In this document: positions 58,119-64,000 of the stretch, one piece after another | Layout: each line of letters starts with the position of its first letter | Position numbering within the stretch: the stretch's first letter is position 1 | Source of the DNA: an uncultured Bacteriovoracaceae bacterium | GTDB taxonomy: Bacteria; Bdellovibrionota; Bacteriovoracia; Bacteriovoracales; Bacteriovoracaceae | DNA length: 64,000 nucleotides | Assembly (NCBI GenBank): GCA_937931205.1 | Contig: CALHBF010000018.1 | Location: 1-64,000, forward strand | Direction of reading: 5' to 3' | The notes under the pieces: generated by a model | Told to the model about the DNA's origin: nothing | The model's database searches: none | The model's input: only the letters and a program-made list of their open reading frames with translations | Made by a program: the position numbers and the translations under genes

Positions 58119-59516
58119 ATGAAATTTTTAACTTTTTTCCTGATGTTCTTGTTCTCCAAAGGGGCCAGTGCCCACGTTAAATGGTTTAGCGATTACAGCT
58201 TCCAACAACCACCACTTGATTTAAGTGCGCTCAATACCCCTTACTTCTGGGGTCTGCTACTTTTATCAGTCGTCTCACTTCCTCTTTTCACTTGGATTGA
58301 CCGTTGGGGTGAAAAGTCGGCCGTGTATCAGCGCTTTGATGGTTTCCTAGATCAGTACTCAGTTAATGGTCCTCTTATTATGAGAGTGGCAATGGGAGCT
58401 GTTCTTCTTATGAGCTGGCAGGGGGATTCTTACGTTGCTCCTGAAATCATGATTCCACACCCTTTTTGGGGATGGTTTCAGTTCTTGTTGGCCCTCTTCC
58501 TTCTTTTCCCAAAAACAACTCCCATCACTGGTGCAGGAGTTGTGTTCCTATGGATCTTAGGTGTTGCCAATAATGGCCTATTCCACATGCTTGACTACAT
58601 TGTGTATCCGGCAGTTGGTCTTTATATGATCTTCACTTATATGAAGAATCCAAGAATTAAGAACCTTGATCTTCCTGTTCTTTACTCAGGTCTAGGTTTC
58701 TCACTTTGTTGGGTTGCTTTCGAGAAAATGATTTATCCTTATTGGGGTCTTGAAGTTCTTGCCTCCGCTCCGGCCCTTACTATGGGACTGCCGCATGACT
58801 TCTTTTTGATCTCATGTGCTTTTATCGAGTTTACTCTGGGTTACCTTTTGATCATCTGTCTTCTACAAAGACCATTGGCAGCGATCATTACTCTGGTGTT
58901 CTTTATCACTACTTCGTTTTTCGGTAAGACTGAGGTGGTAGGACATACTATTCTTCACGGTGCACTGTTAGTGTTTATCGTAACTGGCCCTGGTCACCAC
59001 TATTTAGCACCAATCAGACTTCATAAAAGTCTTTGGATGAGAAATGCTTTTGCGATTATCAACTTCTTGATCCTTTTTGCAGTGATGATTTTCCCATACT
59101 CTAAAATGGCAAACAAAGTTCATGCAGAAGCGATGGCAAAACACTCACTTCATATGCATGAGAAATTCGAAGTTCCTCTTGAGAATCCAAGACCGGAAAT
59201 TGTTATTCACGCTATGGCAGATGAGAAAGGCGGTTACAACTTCCATCTGGCAGTGAAGAACTTTAAGTTCAAGCCCGAGGATGTGAATTCAACTGATGTT
59301 GCAGGTGAAGGACATGGGCATATTTACCTGAATGGTAAAAAGATTGGCCGAGTATACGGTGAATGGGTGCATTTAACTCTTCCTTCGGGAAAAAATGAAG
59401 TGAAAGTGTCTCTTAATACAAACACTCACAAGGATCTTTATTTTGATGGGAAACCAGTGGAAGCTGTGATTACTATTGAAGAAGGTCGTGATGTGGTAAT
59501 GAAGCACGCACACTAA
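58119..59516 (+). CDS. DoxX-like multi-spanning membrane protein
   Basis: This 465-residue protein begins with a signal-like segment (to about GASA-H), then has about ten hydrophobic segments with the family pattern VAMGAVLLMSWQGDSYVAP and PFWGWFQFLLALFLLFP. Conserved His occur in FHMLDYIVYP and GHTILHGALL. The C-terminal 120 residues form a soluble, His-rich beta domain (GEGHGHIYLNGKKIGRVYGEW) that could bind metal. The start at 58119 follows CGGAG. An FNR-like site upstream suggests oxygen-dependent expression. Function unknown; a respiratory or metal role is a guess. Confidence 0.7.
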   Translation: MKFLTFFLMFLFSKGASAHVKWFSDYSFQQPPLDLSALNTPYFWGLLLLSVVSLPLFTWIDRWGEKSAVYQRFDGFLDQYSVNGPLIMRVAMGAVLLMSWQGDSYVAPEIMIPHPFWGWFQFLLALFLLFPKTTPITGAGVVFLWILGVANNGLFHMLDYIVYPAVGLYMIFTYMKNPRIKNLDLPVLYSGLGFSLCWVAFEKMIYPYWGLEVLASAPALTMGLPHDFFLISCAFIEFTLGYLLIICLLQRPLAAIITLVFFITTSFFGKTEVVGHTILHGALLVFIVTGPGHHYLAPIRLHKSLWMRNAFAIINFLILFAVMIFPYSKMANKVHAEAMAKHSLHMHEKFEVPLENPRPEIVIHAMADEKGGYNFHLAVKNFKFKPEDVNSTDVAGEGHGHIYLNGKKIGRVYGEWVHLTLPSGKNEVKVSLNTNTHKDLYFDGKPVEAVITIEEGRDVVMKHAH

Positions 59517-59523
59517 AGATATA

Positions 59524-59550
59524 AAGAGGGCCTCGTATCGAGGCCCTCTT
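59524..59550. terminator. Bidirectional terminator
   Basis: AAGAGGGCCTCG-TAT-CGAGGCCCTCTT, a perfect 12-bp stem followed by CTTTTTACTT, lies between convergent genes ending at 59516 and 59555. Confidence 0.9.
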
Positions 59551-59554
59551 CTTT

Positions 59555-60118
59555 TTACTTAGAACATTTTTTTACAGCAACTGTCTCAACACTAATATTC
59601 ACGTCAGACCAAGTTTTACCTTCGTGAAGTGCTTTACATGCCTGGTGAAGGGCCGCAAGACTTGAGTTTAATCCTACTTCAACCATATCAATTGTTGCAC
59701 TAAGAGTAATTTTCCCATCTGCAATTGTATTATTCATCGTAACTTCTTTTTTTGTTCCATTGAAATCAAAAAGAACTTTTGTTTCTTTCTCATTAACAGA
59801 AACAACCTGACCAGCAAGAGTGATCGGCTTTTTGTTTAATTGGAAGAAAGAATTAAAAATAGTTTTATCACGACCTGGGTTTCCAGTGTTTACAGAAGTG
59901 GTATCAATCGTGAAAGTTGCACCTTTGATCAGGTCTAGTTCTGATTGAGCCGTTTTTGTATTGATTTGGAATTTTGTAAACTTCCCATCAACACCAACTT
60001 TTTTCGGAGTTTTGAATGCAGTCCATTTAACTTGTGACTGAGTGTTGTCAACAGAGTAGGTACAGTTTGCAAATGAATTAAGAGAGAACATCATCAGAGG
60101 AACAAGAAGCATTTTCAT
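59555..60118 (-). CDS. YceI-family periplasmic protein
   Basis: This 187-residue protein has a signal peptide (to about SFAN-C) and a YceI lipocalin-like domain: YSVDNTQSQVKWTAFKTPKKVGVDGKF, the TIDTTSVNTGNPGRDKTI block and LSATIDMVEVGLN. The family binds isoprenoids such as polyprenyl chains. The C-terminus has two Cys (HQACKAL, KKCSK). It lies 18 bases downstream of thioredoxin 2 in the same orientation, so they probably form an operon. Confidence 0.88.
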   Translation of the reverse strand: MKMLLVPLMMFSLNSFANCTYSVDNTQSQVKWTAFKTPKKVGVDGKFTKFQINTKTAQSELDLIKGATFTIDTTSVNTGNPGRDKTIFNSFFQLNKKPITLAGQVVSVNEKETKVLFDFNGTKKEVTMNNTIADGKITLSATIDMVEVGLNSSLAALHQACKALHEGKTWSDVNISVETVAVKKCSK

Positions 60119-60136
60119 ATTTCACCTTTAGGTTAA

Positions 60137-60568
60137 TTAACGGGAGTTAATAAAACTATTAACTTGTTCGGCACTCATCGCGCCACTTTGTCTTTTTATT
60201 TCTTTGGTATTTTGAAACAGAATCGTACAAGGAATTCCACGAATCCCTAACTGGGCAGAAAGCTGCTGTTCTGTTTCGGTATTAATTTTTAAGAATACAA
60301 CATCAGTGTTCTGCACAGATGCTTTTTGGAATTCTGGCCCATACATTTTGCAAGGACCGCACCAGCTTGCCCAGAAGTCGACAACAACAGGGCCATCATG
60401 GTTTCTGAGAACTTTATGGAAGTTTTCAGTTCCGACATCAGCAACTAGTCCATGCATCGGAATCTCGGCCGAGCATTTACCACAAACGGGTTTGCTCGTT
60501 TGGGCCTTTTCTGGATTGATTTTGTTGAGCGTTTTACACTGGAAGCACTCGGCAAAAGTTGATTTCAT
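60137..60568 (-). CDS. trxC: Thioredoxin 2
   Basis: This 143-residue protein has an N-terminal zinc ribbon with two CxxC pairs (CFQCK and CGKCS), then a thioredoxin fold with the active site WASWCGPCK and the cis-Pro in RGIPCTILF. This layout is TrxC, a cytosolic, often oxidative-stress-inducible thioredoxin. The Shine-Dalgarno AAGGAT lies inside a TGAT-CCTT-ATCA dyad just before the ATG. Confidence 0.92.
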   Translation of the reverse strand: MKSTFAECFQCKTLNKINPEKAQTSKPVCGKCSAEIPMHGLVADVGTENFHKVLRNHDGPVVVDFWASWCGPCKMYGPEFQKASVQNTDVVFLKINTETEQQLSAQLGIRGIPCTILFQNTKEIKRQSGAMSAEQVNSFINSR

Positions 60569-60764
60569 AGAATGATCCTTATCATCTCTTTTTATGACGA
60601 ATACTGGCCTATTATCACCGAGTTTTAGATAAAAATCAAAATTTATTACCCTCTATCGTTAGGATGTTGCTCTCCGTCGCGAATGAAATACTCTTGATTA
60701 TCGAAGTATTGTTACCTTTTTTCGTCCCTTCTAGACTGAAGCAACCTAAGAAGGAGGAATTCTT

Positions 60765-61070
60765 ATGAAATATCTATTAATCGCAGCTTTAACAGTATTT
60801 TCGGTAAATTCATTTGCTAACTGGTTCAGCAAAGATTCTGAGGAAAAGAAAGTTGAGCGCCAGGAAGAGCAAGTAAAAGACGATGCTAAATTTCAGGAAA
60901 AGAAATTAGAGCGTGATGAAAAACAAGCAGAAGACGATATGAAGCTTAAAAAACAAGAAATGGAAGATCGTTTTGATGCGAAAAAAGATTCTATCGAATC
61001 TCAAAAAGAAGAGAAGATGGATACGCTTAAAAACAGCGGTGAAAAAATGGAAGGTGAGAGAGTTGAGTAA
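60765..61070 (+). CDS. Small exported coiled-coil protein
   Basis: This 101-residue protein has a signal peptide (MKYLLIAALTVFSVNSFA). The mature part is almost entirely Glu, Lys, Asp and Gln in a repeating pattern (EEKKVERQEEQVKDDAKFQEKKLE split over repeats), so a single long helix or coiled coil is expected. AAGGAGG precedes the ATG. Function unknown; a periplasmic spacer or cell-wall-associated protein is a guess. Confidence 0.6.
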   Translation: MKYLLIAALTVFSVNSFANWFSKDSEEKKVERQEEQVKDDAKFQEKKLERDEKQAEDDMKLKKQEMEDRFDAKKDSIESQKEEKMDTLKNSGEKMEGERVE

Positions 61071-61105
61071 TTTCTCCCTTTAATTGAGAAGGATTCTCTA
61101 AGATG

Positions 61106-61945
61106 TTATTTGAGAGGGCCCTCGTGGCCCTCTTCACAAAATGTGAAGGTCAACATGGAAATCGCAGAATGCTCTACCTTGCGATAATTTAATTTAAGAA
61201 TATCCTCTTTTGAACTCGCTCCTAAAATATAAAGAAGCGGTAAGTAGTGATCCAGTGTTGGAACACTTAAGGCAGCGGCCGGATGCTTCTTCATTTCAAA
61301 GATAAGAGGAGAAAATTGTTTCTTATTTAAGTGCTCAACCACCCAGTTCTCAAATTCATTGGCCCAAGGATGAGGGTGCGCCTCTTCCTTCCAATCCATT
61401 TTTTCTAAATTATGAACAATATTTCCACTTCCAACGATGAGAACTCCTTGTTCGCGCAAGAATTTAAGGGCCTCACCCATCTTAAAATGAAATTCAGGTG
61501 ATTGATCAATATTGATACTCAGTTGCAGAATAGGAATATTGGCTTCAGGATACATATGTCTGAGAGGGATCCAGGCCCCATGATCAAGTCCCCAGTCCTG
61601 AGTAAGTCTTATGAGGATATTATTGAGTGCTAAATTTTCAGCTATTTTTAGGGCCAGTTCAGGTAGTCCTGGGGCCGGGTAATAGAGTTGATAGAGTTCT
61701 TCAGGGAATCCAAAAAAATCATGAATTGTTTTTGGAGATGCATGAGAAGTGATTTTCGTTTCAGTTGTTAGCCAATGAGCAGAAATGGCAAGAATAGCAC
61801 GAGGGCGAGGGATTGATTGCCCCATTTCCTCAAGTGCCATAGTAAAATCATTCTTAGACAATGCATTGAGGGGCGAACCATGTCCAATAAAAATAGCCGG
61901 CATTTTAAAATCAGTTTTTCCACCCATATTAATCAATTTTTCCAC
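61106..61945 (-). CDS. ygiD: YgiD/DODA-type extradiol ring-opening dioxygenase
   Basis: This 279-residue enzyme of the class III extradiol family (LigB-like) has IFIGHGSPLNAL with the metal-binding His, LAISAHWLT with the second His, GLDHGAWIPLRHMYPEA with the acid-base His, and IVGSGNIVHNL. E. coli YgiD opens the ring of L-DOPA at the 4,5 position. The natural substrate here is unknown. The hairpin at 61113-61133 lies inside the coding 3' end and may terminate transcription. Confidence 0.88.
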   Translation of the reverse strand: MEKLINMGGKTDFKMPAIFIGHGSPLNALSKNDFTMALEEMGQSIPRPRAILAISAHWLTTETKITSHASPKTIHDFFGFPEELYQLYYPAPGLPELALKIAENLALNNILIRLTQDWGLDHGAWIPLRHMYPEANIPILQLSINIDQSPEFHFKMGEALKFLREQGVLIVGSGNIVHNLEKMDWKEEAHPHPWANEFENWVVEHLNKKQFSPLIFEMKKHPAAALSVPTLDHYLPLLYILGASSKEDILKLNYRKVEHSAISMLTFTFCEEGHEGPLK

Positions 61946-61991
61946 AGATATTAGCAGTAGGCTAGCGACTTCAAGTTCAAGAATTATTTAG

Positions 61992-62003
61992 TGAGATAGA
62001 TCA
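61992..62003. promoter_or_regulatory. FNR-like dyad upstream of CBS gene
   Basis: TGAG-ATAG-ATCA is one mismatch from a perfect TGAT-N4-ATCA core, 74 bases before the CBS gene ATG. Weaker than the sites at 43469 and 58057. Confidence 0.4.
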
Positions 62004-62071
62004 TATTAATTTGATACCCTCTATGGAATTGTTAACAAGAGTCATACTTTTGTTAAGAAGGAGTTCTCAAG

Positions 62072-62476
62072 ATGGATATCACCGAATTAAAAGTAGAAGA
62101 ATTCACAAGTCCTTACGTTATTTCAATTTCGTCCGAAGATACCCTCGATACCGCATTAAATTTAATGCAGGAAAATGGAATCAGGCATCTTCCAGTTATT
62201 AAGGACGGCGATGTCCTTGGTATGGTTTCTGAACGGGATGTCCTCACCCATATGGGAAAGGTTTGGGACAAAGTAATGCATGTCGAAGACATCATGAACT
62301 CGGATATCCTCTCGGTTAATGCCAATGATAATCTGGGGGATGTTGCCTTTGCTCTTTCTAGTCAGAAAAAAGGCTCAGCAGTGGTCTTAGACGATGAGGG
62401 CAAAGTATATGGTATTTTTACGACCACTGATGCCCTCAACGCCCTTGTTGAAATTTTTCTTCCGCAGGAACTTTAA
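62072..62476 (+). CDS. Two-CBS-domain protein
   Basis: This 134-residue stand-alone Bateman module has two CBS motifs. The first is DTALNLMQENGIRHLPVIKDGDVLGMVSERDVL (split over strand and helix), and the second is DILSVNANDNLGDVAFALSSQKKGSAVVLDDEGKVYGIFTTTDAL. It probably binds an adenine nucleotide and signals energy state. AAGGAG lies 8 bases before the ATG. It overlaps the convergent beta-CASP gene by 4 bases. Confidence 0.88.
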   Translation: MDITELKVEEFTSPYVISISSEDTLDTALNLMQENGIRHLPVIKDGDVLGMVSERDVLTHMGKVWDKVMHVEDIMNSDILSVNANDNLGDVAFALSSQKKGSAVVLDDEGKVYGIFTTTDALNALVEIFLPQEL

Positions 62477-63768
62477 ATCGTAACGATTTCACCTCTGGCA
62501 GGGATATGAACTTTAACAGTTCCTGTCTCTTCCAGCTTCTTTTTCAAAGTGCTCTTTGCCAATGGCTCACCATGAAGAAGAAAAATCTTCTGAGCATGAG
62601 CATTTTGCGCCCAAGTAAGTAGCTCACCCTGATCTGCGTGGGATGAGAATGCATCAGAATGCCATACTTCACCTTCCCAACGGAAAAACTCCTCATCCGG
62701 TCCTCTTAGTTCTCGATGTCCTTCCAGGAGAGCTCGTCCGGGAGTTCCTGCCCCTTGATAGCCTGCTAAGAAAAGAATGGCCTTAGGATCATTGTGCCAG
62801 TTAAGAAGATGACGGCCGATACGTCCTCCAGTGAGCATGCCACTTGAGGCGACGATGACCAGTGGACCTTCTTTCTTGCGAAGTGAATCCCATTCTTTTT
62901 GATATTCGATAGCGTCAATATCATCAAGGGCCTCAAATACATCTTCACTATGAAGAGTCAGGTCTTTATATTTTTTGTAAACATGGTTGGCCGCCTTCAT
63001 CATCGGGCTATCCATAACGAGTCTGACTTTAAACTCAGGATGCTCTTCATAGAACTGATGAATAAGAGTGAGAAGGGTCTGTCCGCGGGCAACAGCGAAG
63101 CTTGCGATAATGCCAATACGACCTTCCTTCGCCACCTTCTTTAAAAAATTGGCCAGATCTTCTTGGATGGAGGCCAGTCTTTGTTTGTTTCCGTAAGTTG
63201 ATTCCATGATCACGACATCGGCCAGAGGGCAAAGAGGATGAGGGGGAAGAATGGGATCTTCGAATCGTCCTAGGTCGCCTGAGAAGACAATTGTTTTATC
63301 TTCATTTTTGATGACTAGTGATGAAGCGCCTAAAATATGCCCTGCAGGGATAAAATGACATTTAACTCCTGCAACTTCAAAATCTTGATTCCACTCGATC
63401 ATCTGAATGAGTGGGAGCGTGAGTGAGACATCTTTTTCTTCATATAACTGGGAATCTGTATTTAATTTTGCACTATCCATCAGAATAATCTGCATCAGCT
63501 TTGAGGTCGCAGGTGTGCAATAGATTTTTCCTTTAAATCCTTTTTTAACGAGACGAGGAATAAAACCAGTGTGATCAAGGTGGGCATGGGTGATAATGAT
63601 GGCGGATATCTCTTTGGGATTTGTCGGAGGCATTAATTCGTTAATTTCTTCTGCCTGATTTGTTCCTTGGGCCATACCACAATCCACAGCAAAGATACCT
63701 TCCTTTGCATGGACAAAAGTCATTGATCCTGTCACATCATCTGTTGAACCCCAAAATTGAATCTTCAT
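62473..63768 (-). CDS. Beta-CASP metallo-hydrolase (RNA nuclease type)
   Basis: This 431-residue protein has the metallo-beta-lactamase motif THAHLDHTGFIPRLV, a second region FIPAGHILGASSLVI and FSGDLGRFEDPILP. The beta-CASP insert follows, with VASSGMLTGGRIG and the C-terminal SSHADQGELLTW and LLHGEP. This is the YsfC/CPSF-like group of bacterial beta-CASP proteins, probable RNases without the KH domains of archaeal members. The start overlaps the stop of the upstream gene (ATGA). Confidence 0.9.
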   Translation of the reverse strand: MKIQFWGSTDDVTGSMTFVHAKEGIFAVDCGMAQGTNQAEEINELMPPTNPKEISAIIITHAHLDHTGFIPRLVKKGFKGKIYCTPATSKLMQIILMDSAKLNTDSQLYEEKDVSLTLPLIQMIEWNQDFEVAGVKCHFIPAGHILGASSLVIKNEDKTIVFSGDLGRFEDPILPPHPLCPLADVVIMESTYGNKQRLASIQEDLANFLKKVAKEGRIGIIASFAVARGQTLLTLIHQFYEEHPEFKVRLVMDSPMMKAANHVYKKYKDLTLHSEDVFEALDDIDAIEYQKEWDSLRKKEGPLVIVASSGMLTGGRIGRHLLNWHNDPKAILFLAGYQGAGTPGRALLEGHRELRGPDEEFFRWEGEVWHSDAFSSHADQGELLTWAQNAHAQKIFLLHGEPLAKSTLKKKLEETGTVKVHIPARGEIVTI

Positions 63769-64000
63769 ACAATCTTCCTCGTTAATATTTCAATTTCCAT
63801 TACCACCGCTTCAATTTCTTTCTCACTCATCCCAAATTTTTCAAGAAGAGGAATTTCACCAATAACTTCTTCAGCAAGAATAATATCTTTGCTTAAGAGA
63901 TACATCTTAAGATGTTTAGGTAGTCGCTTGAGACTTGTTATTGGATAAAGATGAAGATCTTTAATTTCTTCAATAAACGGCTTTTGAGCAGGGGCATTAA
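63765..64000 (-). CDS. Unidentified protein, C-terminal end only
   Basis: An open frame enters from the right edge and ends with TGA at 63767-63765, overlapping the ATG of the beta-CASP gene. About 77 residues are visible, including PITSLKRLPKHLKMYLLSKD, helical and Lys/Glu/Leu-rich, ending IEILTRKIV. No family can be named from this piece. Translational coupling suggests a functional link to the nuclease. Confidence 0.65.
   Translation of the reverse strand, partial: NAPAQKPFIEEIKDLHLYPITSLKRLPKHLKMYLLSKDIILAEEVIGEIPLLEKFGMSEKEIEAVVMEIEILTRKIV

Noticed and set aside
60573-60584. TGAT-CCTT-ATCA, a perfect FNR-like dyad before trxC
   Set aside because: It overlaps the Shine-Dalgarno (AAGGAT) of trxC and lies only 5 bases from the ATG, so it is probably coincidental symmetry around the ribosome site rather than an activator site.
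1-64000. tRNA, rRNA, CRISPR arrays, transposases or integrases
   Set aside because: None seen by eye: no tRNA TpsiC-like arm with a matching acceptor, no regularly spaced repeats and no transposase-like protein among the genes.

Overview
The window is A+T-rich, densely packed bacterial chromosome. It has many exported proteins and lipoproteins with Gram-negative signal peptides. The best clue to the host is the metal exporter at 24762-26039, which matches what I remember of the structurally studied ferroportin of Bdellovibrio bacteriovorus, including the metal-site residues. I therefore suggest a relative of Bdellovibrio/Bacteriovorax (Bdellovibrionota). This is inference, because no rRNA or tRNA gene lies in the window.

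Layout. 1-2 kb: partial lipase-like gene, mutM, small lipoprotein. 2.04-6.12 kb: a candidate inserted island between two direct repeats (19 bp identical, 30 of 36 matching). It holds an exported trypsin-like protease and a translationally coupled AAA/ABC-type ATPase plus HNH nuclease pair that resembles Septu (PtuA/PtuB) anti-phage systems but has an unusual N-terminal extension of about 220 residues. 6.3-14.2 kb: exported proteins of mostly unknown function, a GST, a zinc-protease-like lipoprotein, a fatty acid desaturase and a MepB-family protein. 14.2-22.3 kb: patatin, then a sulfur-handling island with a YeiH-type transporter, two ArsR-rhodanese fusion regulators, a SoxB-like phosphoesterase, an exported DsrE-like protein and rhodanese, TauE/SafE, a split YeeE/YedE pair and an ETHE1-type persulfide dioxygenase. 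Both regulator genes carry the same palindrome, ATTCAA-N8-TTGAAT.

22.3-31.5 kb: Hsp70-like protein, truA, an iron module (His-rich protein, ferroportin, ferritin-like DUF2383), lipoprotein, thioesterase, GNAT and an ABC transporter operon. 31.5-46.2 kb: response regulator, slyX and histidine kinase, rbgA, a PQQ-type sugar dehydrogenase, JmjC/cupin, RRM protein, Rieske oxidoreductase, a DUF1989 and YqcI/YcgG pair, M48 protease, ldhA and an AI-2E/holin-like/ElaB-like membrane operon that includes a 55-residue gene. 46.4-53.4 kb: an exported kinase-fold-like protein, then an isonitrile (isocyanide) biosynthesis cluster of LysR regulator, PvcA-type synthase, TauD/PvcB-type dioxygenase, P450 and MFS exporter. 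53.5-64 kb: OsmC-YcaO fusion, trypsin-like protease, a DoxX-like membrane protein, YceI, thioredoxin 2, YgiD, a CBS protein and a beta-CASP nuclease.

Two regulatory themes cut across the window. Many genes lack a Shine-Dalgarno sequence and instead have a -10 box (often extended, TGn) 4-7 bases before the ATG, as expected for leaderless transcripts. Three genes, including ldhA, carry FNR-like TGAN-N4-NTCA dyads. Convergent genes often overlap tail to tail or share a bidirectional terminator.
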